The notes beneath the pieces are model-generated. The model did no database searches and was not told the DNA's origin. It saw nothing but the letters and a program-made list of their open reading frames with translations. A program made the translations under genes and the position numbers. 64,000 nt of DNA. Source: Armigeres subalbatus (taxonomy: Eukaryota; Arthropoda; Insecta; Diptera; Culicidae). The stretch's first letter is position 1, and the number at the start of each line of letters is the position of its first letter. The DNA lies in assembly GCF_024139115.2 (NCBI RefSeq), contig NC_085141.1:175534994-175598993 (forward strand). The letters run 5' to 3'. Below are positions 55,401 through 64,000 of this stretch, in pieces.

Positions 55401-55720
55401 AGGCGAATGAACCACGAATTGCATCAGCTGTTGGGAGAACCATCCATCGTTCACACCGCGAAAATCGGACGACTGCGATGGGCCGGGCACGTAGCCAGAA
55501 TGTCGGACAGTAACCCGGTGAAAATGGTTCTCGACAACGATCCGACGGGCACAAGAAGGCGAGGTGCGCAGCGGGCAAGGTGGATCGATCAGGTGGAAGA
55601 TGACTTGCGGACCCTCCGTAGACTGCGTGGTTGGCGACGTGTAGCCATGGACCGAGCCGAATGGAGAAGACTCTTATATACCGCACAGGCCACTTCGGCC
55701 TTAGTCTGATTAAATAATAA
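52421..55720 (+). mobile_element. RTE-clade retrotransposon, copy 3, nearly intact
   Basis: Full-length relative of the two intronic RTE copies: leader from GCGGGCAGCAGGGACTATGT, endonuclease, reverse transcriptase, C-terminal domain and tail TTAGTCTGATTAAATAATAA. The target duplication is CATGCTCCT(TGT)GGTACAT (52,405-52,420 and 55,721-55,739; the left one lacks three bases), placing the insertion inside a unit of the 132-bp satellite. Unlike the other copies it has the segment between endonuclease and reverse transcriptase (53,895-54,045) and the KTKYMIGRGSRED segment. Only three one-base frame breaks separate its four coding segments. Confidence 0.93.
52614..55709 (+). pseudogene. RTE endonuclease/reverse transcriptase, copy 3
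   Basis: Pol protein for target-primed reverse transcription. Segments: 52,614-53,360 endonuclease (KLGTWNCKSLG, VVALQEICWTG, IGDMNAQVGRE, NDNGQRCINFAASRGMVVRS); 53,361-53,890 (ENQIDHVLIDGKFFSDITNV, ESDHYLVAVCLRS); 53,895-54,834 reverse transcriptase fingers/palm (YKKGDKLDCSNYRAITLLNA, FIDFKAAYDTIDRDQL, RRGLRQGDGLSCLLFNIALE); 54,835-55,709 catalytic FGFADDIDIMARNFEKMEEA and the C-terminal domain. The shifts at 53,358, 53,890 and 54,832 each lie in a run of A or G that is one base longer in copy 1 and/or copy 2. No ATG is seen in frame before the endonuclease; the frame opens by 52,600, so the true start is unknown. Confidence 0.92.
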
Positions 55721-55777
55721 CATGCTCCTTGTGGTACATAGAAAGGATACGTAGATGATCAATTTTCCGATTTCAAA

Positions 55778-56010
55778 TCAAGACAAAATTTTCAAAACGA
55801 CTTATCTGCTTTTGTAAACAAAGATTCAAACGACGATTCGACGAATCTGATAGCTCTCCCACGCAAACCAATACCATCAACAGGTAGCGGAAACCTTCGC
55901 CTACCTATTGGTGGTGTTGGTTTGCGTGGGAGAGCTATCAGATTCGTCAAATCGTCGTTTGAATCTTTGTTTACAAAAGCAGATAAGTCGTTTTGAAAAT
56001 TTTGTCTTGA
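55778..56010. mobile_element. Foldback element, copy 2 (CCACGCAAAC family)
   Basis: TCAAGACAAAATTTTCAAAA at 55,778 is matched by the inverted right end finishing at 56,010. The arms run about 95 bases through TTTGTAAACAAAGATTCAAA and CTCCCACGCAAACCAA. It interrupts a 132-bp satellite unit exactly within TTTCAAA/AATATGG (two-base AA duplication). Same family as 20,958-21,215. Confidence 0.85.
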
Positions 56011-56955
56011 AATATGGTACATGCTCTCTGTAGTACAAAGAACAGAATGTGTTCTTAGCATATGTTCTTGGTCATCCAAGAAATCCCTGAAGTAAGGCCT
56101 TTTGATCTGCACACGTAACTAAAGATCAATTTTCCAATTTCAAATATGGTACATGCTCTCTGTAGTACAAAGAACAGAATGCGTGCACAGCATATGTTCT
56201 TGGTCATCCAAGAAATCACTGGAGTAAGGCCTTTCGATCTACACGCGTAACTGAAGATCAGTTTTCCGGTTTCAAATATGGTACATGCTCTCTTTAGTAC
56301 AAAGAACAGAATGCGATCACTGCATATGTTCTTAGTCATCCAAGAAATCCCTGGAGTAAGGCTTTTCAATCTACACGCGTAACTAAAGATCAATTTTCCA
56401 ATTTCAAATATGGTACATGCTCTCTGTAGTACAAAGAACAGAATTTGTTCTTAGCATATGTTCATGGTCATCCAATAAATCCTGGAGTAAGGCCTTTCGA
56501 TCTACACGCGTAACTAAAGATCAATTTTCCGGTTTCAAATATGATACATGCTCTCTGTAGTACAAAGAACAGAACGCGTGCACAGCATATGTTCTTGGTC
56601 ATCCAAGAAATCTCTGGAGTAAGGCCTTTCGATCAACACGCGTAACTGAAGATCAGTTTTCCGGTTTCAAATATGGTACATGCTCTCTGTAGTACAAAGA
56701 ACAGAATGCGTTCACAGCATATGTTCATGGTCATCCAAGAAATCTCTGGAGTTAGGCCTTTCGATCTACACGCGTAACTGAAGATCAGTTTTCCGGTTTC
56801 AAATATGTTACATGCTCTCTGTAGTACAAAGAACAGAATGTGTTCTTAGCATATGTTCATGGTCATCCAAGAAATCTCTGGAATAAGGCCTTTCGATCAA
56901 CACGTGTAACTGAAGATCAGTTTTCCGGTTTCAAATATGGTACATGCTCTCTTCA
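56011..56955. repeat. 132-bp satellite, forward units
   Basis: GGTACATGCTCTCTGTAGTAC or a close variant recurs at about 56,014, 56,139, 56,277, 56,409, 56,541, 56,673, 56,805 and 56,938 (period 132). Each unit contains CATCCAAGAAATC, ACACGCGTAACTGAAGATCA and TTTTCCGGTTTCAAATAT. Isolated units or pieces also occur at 52,340-52,420, 61,720-62,260 and 63,300-63,440. Confidence 0.95.
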
Positions 56956-57510
56956 TAATGGGTACATTACATATTCAGAACAGGCCTTTGTATCGTTGGT
57001 TACGCGTGTCGACCTGAAGGTCTCCGCTTCAGGTATTTCTTGGATATCCGCGAACGGCTTTCAAACGCAGATTCTGTTATATGTACCACAATGGGTACAT
57101 TACATTTACAAAACAGGCCTGTAAATCATTGGTTACGCGTGTCGACCTGAAGGCCTTCACTTCCGGTATTTCTTCGATAACCTAAAGATCATCCATACGC
57201 AGGTTCTATCATATGTACGCCAACGGGTACATTACATTTAGAAAACAGTCCTGTAGATCATTGGTTATGCCTGAAGACCTGATGGCCTTCACTTCAGGGA
57301 TTTCTTGGATAATCGTGAAGATCTTCCATTTGCAGATTCTATCATATGTATCACAATGGGTACATTTACAAAACAGGCCTGTAGATCATTGGTTACGCGT
57401 AAAGATCTGAATACCTCCATTTCAGGTGTTTCTTGGATAACCGCGAATATGCTAAATACACATATTCTATTCTATGGTTCACAATGTACACATATCATGT
57501 TCAGAACAGG
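56956..57510. repeat. 132-bp satellite, units in reverse orientation
   Basis: From about 56,956 the array continues as the reverse complement of the preceding unit, more diverged: GGGTACATTACATTTA recurs at 56,958, 57,090, 57,226 and 57,356 (period 132). TTACGCGTGTCGACCTGAAG and ATTTCTTGGATAACC correspond to the complements of the forward unit's ACACGCGTAA and ATCCAAGAAAT. Confidence 0.85.
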
Positions 57511-58120
57511 CCAATATTAATTGAATTTATGTCATTTTTATTTAACACGGTATGATACCGCATAAAAAACTAATTTGGTGTACTTTTAGAAATCGCACAC
57601 CAATACCAACAGATTTATTTGACAGCAATCCATCGAATTTTAGACTGGACGAATGAAAATTCTCATGGACGTAAACAGATTTTCATAAGACAAATTTAAA
57701 AATTTTGAAGGGTGTTTTGGATTGCCGATTCTCAATAAACTATGATTTGTTCAATGTGCTAACGGTACACAATGAAAACTAGGAACTCTAAAATACGTGT
57801 TACATACAACTTAGTTAGAGTAAGTGGTTGGGATAGCGTATAAATTAGATTTGAAAACCAAGCACTACCTACTACGACGGGAATTAGCTCACTACCCTAT
57901 AAGTTTGTAAAAGTAAAGTATGTATTCCAGGGCACCGACACCCAATTTTTTCACTATGGATTTTGACAGGTTCGCCTGTTCGTGATTTTTTGGGTGATAA
58001 ATTTATCTCCCAGTGTCAAATCACCCCAATATTCATTTCTTTTGCAATAGTATGTGCTCGAATTTTGAATGTTTACGTTTTTATAGGAGAATATGATGCA
58101 AAACGCCCATTTCACTCAAT
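57511..58120. other. Nothing recognised
   Basis: Non-repetitive A/T-rich sequence with no supported gene. Confidence 0.5.
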
Positions 58121-58123
58121 AAT

Positions 58124-58525
58124 GGAACATACACACGGTCAAGCAGTTTGACCTACATTGACTCCACCTCTTGTTTATTCAAACATCCATCAAGTTTTAC
58201 CAACAGCGGCACGAACAAACAATTTATTCGACCAACAATATCACACACGAACGACCAAAGCGCCAACTTGAGCACCAACCATCAAAAAATATATGGGGGT
58301 TTGTGCAACTTCACTACAAATGCTCAAACATGTTCGGCAAACCTTGACTCCACCCCCGACAACTCAAACCAAAATCAAACCGTTTTAGTTCTTTCCAACC
58401 GAGCCGCCAACTGTCAAATGGTTGTTCGAACAACTTCACAAACGTTCGAACAAAGCAGCAACCGAAGCGATTTCTTGGGGGCGGAGTCAATGTTCGTCAA
58501 ACTGCTTGACTGGTGTGTACGTTGC
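58124..58525. mobile_element. MITE family with 44-bp inverted ends, copy B
   Basis: GGAACATACACACGGTCAAG at the left and the complement (GCAACGTACACACCAGTCAA) at the right. The interior matches copy A (44,431-44,827) throughout, including AACAATATCACACACGAACG and the CTCCACCCCCG block. A 131- and a 136-codon frame are conserved between the copies in outline, but the two differ by indels and encode nothing recognisable. Confidence 0.88.
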
Positions 58526-60450
58526 ATAATGCAACATGATACAATCATGAGGAAATAGAGGAAAAATGAACGAACTATAAATTAAAACAATTTTACACTC
58601 GATTCCATGCTTTAAACTTAAGAATGTTCAACTTATTTGCTCAATTCTTCAGAATGCTACTTGCACAAGGCACTGCTCCTTACTTCAAGAAATAGGCTTC
58701 GGAAAGTCCCCTGAGACTTTTGACAAGCCATCATTATACTAGCCTTCTGCAGAACTAGTTTCATTGCTCCTCCTTTTCTACTTATTGTTACGGATGACAA
58801 ATTCGACTGTCACGACAATCGTCTACAACAAGGTATCTAAAGTATTGGTTACACTTATTACACAAGCACTTATGGGGGGAGGGGAAGCCATTTTCTTACG
58901 CATCATATAAATAAAAAATAACTTGTATGAAAAAAATCTTACAAGGGAGAAAGGGGAGTTCGAAAGATCCAGAAAAATTGCCTACGTAATTAGTGTACTA
59001 CCCGTAAATTAATGTCCCAAATCAGCCAAACCGCCGTTTTGGAAAACTAACATTTAATATTTTGGTCAATGGTATAGACTCATGACAGACTCATATGTGA
59101 ACCGTAAACTTTCTCTTCCTACAGTGTATCATAGCTTCCAAACAAGCTCTATTTTATAATTTACTTTGAATATACATGGATTTTCGTTGATACACAAGTT
59201 TGAGGTTTGGTTTTCCTTTCCCATGTGTTAACACGGTTGAAAAGCAAATTTATTTTTCCATTATGGGACGAAGGAGGCATGAAAGGTTCTTCGTTTGAGG
59301 GATTACAACAAAAAAGGTTGTTTGTTTTTTCTTTCAAACATAAGTCCTTAAAGCAGAAGAACAAAAAGGGATGTGAATTCCTTATTATCGGTTACGCGAT
59401 TGGAAAAAAAATATAGGTATGTGTTGGTCATCATTTTTAAGGAACAGGTCTGTTCGACATAGCGATAAAAATAATGTGATTTTTCCCAGTGAAGCACACT
59501 TTTCCACGCATAGGACGCTGGTTTTGTCGTTTTAAGAGATTGATTTCATTTCCAGATGAAGTTTGCCGGTTGGTACAATTAGTTTTATATTAAAATTAGA
59601 GATCAAGTAGGAATTATGCTCATCAGAGTAGTCAAATATCCCAGCTTTCAAATCTTATGTTATTGAACGATAATGGTGGTGGCGAATTATCATTCATGTG
59701 CATCCAGCCAAAAGCAATTATCACATTTTAAACTAGACAACAATGTGGTGAGGCCTATGTCAGCCTGCGCACGTTGTACTCCTCCTACTGCTCCTTGACC
59801 ATGCAAGTCCAAGGATTTCTCTTCATAATCTCACTCCCGACGTAAAAATTTTCCAAATAAATTGCTTAAAATGGTTGAGCTTGCGATTAAACGAAAACAA
59901 TGATCGGGAAGAATTTCTATTCAAAACACACCTTAAGAAGTTATTTTCGTGTTTTAGGCCTTTGATCTGAGAAGTGGAAGGATGTTCCTGGACAGCATCA
60001 TTCTGAACCAGTCTTGCAGTTTAGGTAGGACACAAATGGAATGAGCCGGTGGAAACTTTTATACGCAAAATAAAAATAAACACAGATACAGTCTATCTTG
60101 GAAATAACACACGAAAAGATCCCGCAAGCGAAGTGCTGTGACTATTTCAGATCAGTTTCGGAAAATTAGTTACTAATGAGTACGGAAAGTTAAGAGCTAA
60201 GAAAAACGAAACTTTTTTGTCATATAGGCTTAGGATTATGATGAACCATTATGATGTGAGTTGGTATTAATTAAATCAGAGCAAGTGCAAACGAGAATAC
60301 AGGGATCGTTAGGCGACAGCTGTAAGAAACATTTATCAAAGGCGAGATAAAAAAAAGAGCAACGATGACGACAGAGTAGAAGAAAACAATTTAGTTTAAT
60401 GAGCTCTCGAGCTTTGACCTGATTGTGCAAGACTAAAATAAGAACACCCC
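58526..60450. other. Largely featureless A/T-rich interval
   Basis: Around 58,840-58,990 there is GTTACACTTATTACACAAGC ... CCTACGTAATTAGTGTAC, which resembles the ends of the ATTACGTAACG MITE family but is too decayed to delimit. The remainder shows neither genes nor repeats I can support. Confidence 0.45.
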
Positions 60451-60452
60451 TA

Positions 60453-60775
60453 ACTGAGAAGAAATTTTCCATAGAAAACTAAAAGAATTCCTACAATGGA
60501 AATCATACAAAAGCAAAAGATCTATTGAGAAAAAATATGCCTCCCAAATACACGGTTTTGAAGCTCAATTTATGAAAAATGTATTAGATGATATTTCTTT
60601 TTGGTATACTATGAAGCGGTTTGAAGGTTTAAAGTTTAAAGATTTCTACTTTTTAATATTTAGTTATTATTTTTACTCTATTTGCTTTTTGGTAATCTTG
60701 GGTTTTCTATGGGAAAAATCTATTTTAGTATGGAAAGTGTATTTTGCTGCCATTGTGAAACGGCCACTTAAATAG
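60453..60775 (+). CDS. Unidentified open frame with one membrane helix
   Basis: About 107 codons stay open from 60,453 (first ATG 60,572) to a stop at 60,775. After a basic stretch (WKSYKSKRSIEKKYASQIHG) comes SFWYTMKRFEGLKFKDFYFL, a hydrophobic segment (LIFSYYFYSICFLVILGF) and LWEKSILVWK. The arrangement recalls the last membrane helix and short tail of insect ionotropic receptors, but the match is only by feel and the region is very A/T-rich. It may be a chance frame. Confidence 0.2.
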
Positions 60776-61254
60776 ACCTTTATGTATATAGCACTGTTAT
60801 AACACATGGTTGGCATGAATCGGCTAAGAGTACGTCTAGTGTTGTGACGGGAGATGTCTTCAAGAGTCAGCAAGCGGACATAATAAATGAGAACATAGCA
60901 GCACTTAACGATGCTAAACGGGAAACAAATTGTCAACGCATTTTTTTCCTTGTTTCGCTCCTCTCCCGCTGGAGCCACTGCATAATTAATGTTGGAGAAT
61001 CCGTCATCATGCTTGTTGCCATACGAACCGTTTAACGGCTAGGTACGCGTATACAATTCATGTAGAGATACTTGTCGGATATGTTTCATCCATGTTGTTT
61101 TGTAAATCAATCCTGGATGGTCTTTAAGACATGAAACTGGTGTACAATGGAAATATATGAAAATGTGAAACCTTTCAAATGGTTGTTTCGATATCTTCGA
61201 AAGGGGGCCTTTTAGCATAGGTTTACATGTTAAGAGCAATCATCAAAATCATAT

Positions 61255-61521
61255 ATGCGGGAGAACAAACCCGTAGGCTTAACATGGATTCGATACTTCT
61301 TGTCTCAAGGCGGGTTTCTGGTGTTATCGTCTATCATTCGATATGGCTTGGGTGGGTGGCGTGGGGACTACCATATCAAGACAGGCAAAATATTTAACAG
61401 CGATATCATCCTGCTTATGTGTTGTTCGGTGTTCCTATTGGTGATTCCTGATGCCGTGACTGGTGCATATTTTTTTTATAAAATCCATATTTATGAAGAA
61501 ACATTTAAAAAAACAACTTAA
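61255..61521 (+). CDS. Unidentified open frame, two possible membrane segments
   Basis: 88 codons from ATG 61,255 to TAA 61,519. Hydrophobic stretches FLSQGGFLVLSSIIRYGLGG and DIILLMCCSVFLLVIPDAVT flank WRGDYHIKTGKIFNS. I recognise no family, splice sites or neighbours. It may be chance. Confidence 0.2.
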   Translation: MRENKPVGLTWIRYFLSQGGFLVLSSIIRYGLGGWRGDYHIKTGKIFNSDIILLMCCSVFLLVIPDAVTGAYFFYKIHIYEETFKKTT

Positions 61522-61719
61522 TTCACCGGGTAATTATCCCTTATGCGGCCAACAAAAAAACACACGTGGATGGCTGACAGGGTACCCGTGTTCCCATAAA
61601 TTGTTATTCTCATAACTGTCAACAATTTTCAACCGATTTGGATAATTTTGATAGTTTTGGAAACAGAAACTCATACAATTTTTGCCAATTGTCAAGGTTT
61701 ACAGCTTATGTCTTATGGC

Positions 61720-62265
61720 TTAAGAGTCTACACGCGTAACCAAAGGCCATTCAACCAGTTTCAAATATGCTACAAGCTCTTTGCGATTCTTAGAATTAAA
61801 GTTGTTCACAGTATATGCTTCGGGTAATGCACACAATCCCTGAAGTGAGGACTTATTCATCCGAGAAATCTCTGGAGTAAAGCCTAACGGTCTACTCGCG
61901 TAACCAAAGGCCTATTATCCAAATTCAAATACGGAATATGCTTTTTGTGGTACTTAGCATTGAATACGTTCACATTATATGTTTCGAGTCATTCAAGAAA
62001 TCTCTGGAGAAAGGCCTTAAGGTCTACACTCATAACCATGGGTCTATGGACTTGTGGTACATGCTCTTTGTGCTCCTTGAAATCAAATACGATCACTACA
62101 TATGTTCTGCGCTACCGAGGAAATCTCTCGGATAAGTCCTCAGTCATACAAGAAATCTCTGGAGAAAGGCTATAGGGTCTACATGCGTAACTGAAGGTCT
62201 GTCAGTTGGTTTCAAAATTGGTACATGCTGGTACATGTCATTGAAAATAATACGACCACAGCATA
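61720..62265. repeat. Diverged 132-bp satellite units
   Basis: CTACACGCGTAACCAAAGGCC, CAGTTTCAAATATGCTACAAGC, CAAGAAATCTCTGGAGAAAGGC and GGTACATGCTCTTTGTG occur in the same order as in 56,011-56,955. About four decayed units in forward orientation. Confidence 0.7.
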
Positions 62266-62615
62266 TGTACTGCGAAATTTTTTTGCGCCCAGAACGGGGG
62301 AGCGTAAATGGAATCAGAGCGTAAAAATTTAAGGCGTAAAAAAAGGAAGCATTATTTGGAATTTTGAGCGTAAATAAAGGGAGCGCTATTTGGAATTTGG
62401 AGCCTAAAAATATTTGCCATCTTTTAGATAAGCAAAGTTTGATATTTAACTTACTTTTAGTCTTAGTCTTTTACCAATTTTGGTATTATTGTCGGCCTTT
62501 GTACGCCGAGAAATCAAGAAGCCATAAGGCAGTGTGGATCCTTGATAACGCACAGTAAGACGTTCATCATCATTTTCAAGTATTTAAAGTTTTTCGAGAT
62601 CCTCCTGGAGCTTCG
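62266..62615. other. Short block of GAGCGTAAA repeats, then nothing
   Basis: GGGAGCGTAAATGGAA, GAGCGTAAAAATTTAAGGCGTAAA and GAGCGTAAATAAAGGGAGCG recur between 62,297 and 62,405. The rest is unremarkable. Confidence 0.45.
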
Positions 62616-62617
62616 AC

Positions 62618-63300
62618 CTATGTGTTTTATTTATTTATTTATTTATCTTCATCTTCAGTGTTAACTGTACAGACTGGTTTAAAACTTATATGCTAACTTA
62701 AAATTTGCCTTAATCTAGTTTTGAATATCGTTCTGCTACAATTAAAATCGAACCAATCAATGTCGTTGAGGAGGTTGAAGCAACGTTCCAGCGGGTGGTT
62801 TTGCCCAAACATTGTGGAGTGTCGGGCAGACTGGAAGAGCTGACGTTGGCGGGAGCGACGGGCTGGGACATGAAAGTTAACTTGCTGCAAGAGCTCAGGG
62901 CAGTCCAAGTGGTTGTTTATAATGTCAAATGCAAAAACCCTCTGCAAATCTCCACGTCGTTGTCGAAGGGTTTCGAGTCGAATCAGTTGGCATCGCTCTT
63001 CGTAGTGCGGTAACCTGAAAGGATTATCCCACGGCAATCGCCTGAGGGCAAAACGAACAAAACTGCGTTGGACCCTTTCGATTCGCGTCATCTGGATTTC
63101 GTGATAGGGTGCCCACACCTGCACAGCATATTCGAGTATGCTTCGCACGAGGCAGCAATACAGGCTTTTCAGGGTGTAAACGTCATCAAAATCAGCAGCG
63201 TTCCGGCGCATGAAGCCTAGTACGGCGAAAGCCTTGGCAGTAGTCGTTGCAATATGCTCATTAAAATTCAGCTTGCGGTCAAACGTCAAACGGTCAAACG
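62618..63300 (-). mobile_element. 5'-truncated non-LTR retrotransposon, 3' end
   Basis: On the minus strand the element ends in (ATAA)n (complement of 62,618-62,645) and carries only the last part of a reverse transcriptase protein. Its left flank, in element terms, is a 132-bp satellite unit at about 63,300. 5' truncation and an A/T microsatellite tail are the normal result of target-primed reverse transcription. Confidence 0.85.
62693..63296 (-). pseudogene. Non-LTR reverse transcriptase C-terminal domain
   Basis: About 200 residues: FDRKLNFNEHIATTTAKAFA, VLGFMRRNAADFDDVYTLKS, LYCCLVRSILEYAVQVWAPY, RIERVQRSFVRFALRRLPW, then a region to FKTRLRQILS and the stop. LEYA..VW.PY...QM..IERVQR..VRF is the common signature after the catalytic domain in Jockey-, CR1- and I-type elements; which clade cannot be told from this piece. 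The frame is uninterrupted, so the insertion is fairly young. The first residues of the open frame (MKAFYSMYHK) come from satellite DNA. Confidence 0.88.
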
Positions 63301-63445
63301 TTTTGTGATACATAGAATAGAACGCCTTCATTGCATATGTTCATGGTCATCCAAGAAAGCTTCCAAGTCTACACGCGCAATCAGAGATCTTTTAGATTGT
63401 TTCAAAAGTGGTACATGCCCTTTGTGGTACATAGAAAAGAATACG
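63300..63445. repeat. 132-bp satellite unit
   Basis: CATATGTTCATGGTCATCCAAGAAAGC and GTGGTACATGCCCTTTGTGGTACATAG match the forward satellite. The unit is interrupted by the retrotransposon to its left. Confidence 0.8.
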
Positions 63446-63960
63446 TCCAATGGAGTTCGTAGGCTACCTGGAACTCACGACAACAACAAGAACTACATGA
63501 AAGACAAATATATACCAATAAGAGGTCAACAACTTGTTTATTCTACAATAACTGCCTCCAGTACGGAGGTTGATCCACAGACCTTGCTTCCATGGAGCTC
63601 GTGGACTACCTGGTGTCCACGACAACAAGAACTACTTGGAATACAAACATATACCAAGAAGAGATCACACAACTTGTTTTTTCTTCGATAACTGCCTCCA
63701 TTACGGATATTGATCTGAAGACCTTGACTGTATGGAGTTCGTAGACTACCTGGAACCCAAGACAACAACAAGAAATACTTGGAATGCAAACATATACCAA
63801 GAAGGCGTCACGCAACTTGATTATTCTTCAATATCTACATCCATTACGAAGGTTGATTCACAGACCTTGACTATATGGAGTTTGTAGACTACCTGGAATC
63901 AATAACAATAACAAGAACTACTTGGAATGCAAACATGTTTTAAGAAGAGCTCATTGGATG
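63446..63960. repeat. 143-bp satellite, about 3.5 units
   Basis: TGGAGTTCGTAGACTACCTGG-like phrases recur at about 63,450, 63,594, 63,733 and 63,878 (period about 143). Each is followed by CAAGACAACAACAAGAA and ATACCAAGAAG, and then by AACTGCCTCCA(T/G)TACGGA. The sequence is unrelated to the 132-bp unit next to it. The array may continue past the window. Confidence 0.9.
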
Positions 63961-64000
63961 AGATTTATTGGATGATCCGGAACATATACTGTGAAAGCAA

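Overview
This is nuclear DNA of a mosquito, most likely an Aedes species. The diagnostic items are a 3'-terminal piece of an insect neuropeptide receptor gene, a copy of the tRNA-derived SINE Feilai (described from Aedes aegypti), Pao/BEL, RTE and Jockey-type retrotransposons, many short inverted-repeat elements, and introns swollen by repeats. No bacterial genes, rRNA, free tRNA genes or CRISPR arrays are visible. Nearly all long open frames outside the receptor gene belong to transposable elements or are by-products of tandem repeats.

Layout. 1-7.5 kb: a near-complete but broken Pao/BEL LTR retrotransposon on the minus strand, inserted into a Jockey-type non-LTR element (7.5-9.3 kb) that has lost its endonuclease. 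9.7-10.1 kb: a foldback element. 11.2-12.4 kb: four exons of a rhodopsin-family GPCR that I identify as the crustacean cardioactive peptide (CCAP) receptor. Its last coding exon is at 40.99-41.24 kb, so one intron is about 28.6 kb. The earlier exons (N-terminus and TM1) are not in the window.

The intron (12.4-41.0 kb) holds a BEL LTR/gag remnant, a 2.5 kb terminal-inverted-repeat element carrying nine 150-bp tandem repeats, an isolated minus-strand terminal exon of an unidentified coiled-coil gene, a 64-bp satellite, a 140-bp repeat array, and a 3.15 kb inverted-repeat element full of 166-bp monomers. A tandem segmental duplication follows (24,733-31,867 and 31,868-39,353). Both copies contain the same RTE retrotransposon inserted at the same base, with the same target-site duplication, inside a BEL gag gene.

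41-64 kb, downstream of the receptor, is intergenic-looking. It holds numerous MITEs, minisatellites, the Feilai SINE, a fragment of a second non-LTR family, a third and nearly intact RTE copy, and a 132-bp satellite. The satellite flips orientation at about 56.95 kb and has been a target for at least two element insertions. A 5'-truncated non-LTR reverse transcriptase end and a 143-bp satellite close the window.

The host gene visible with confidence is the CCAP receptor. The strongest structural findings are its TE-built giant intron, the segmental duplication inside it, the transposons that carry satellite arrays, and the RTE copy whose only three frame breaks are single-base losses in homopolymer runs.
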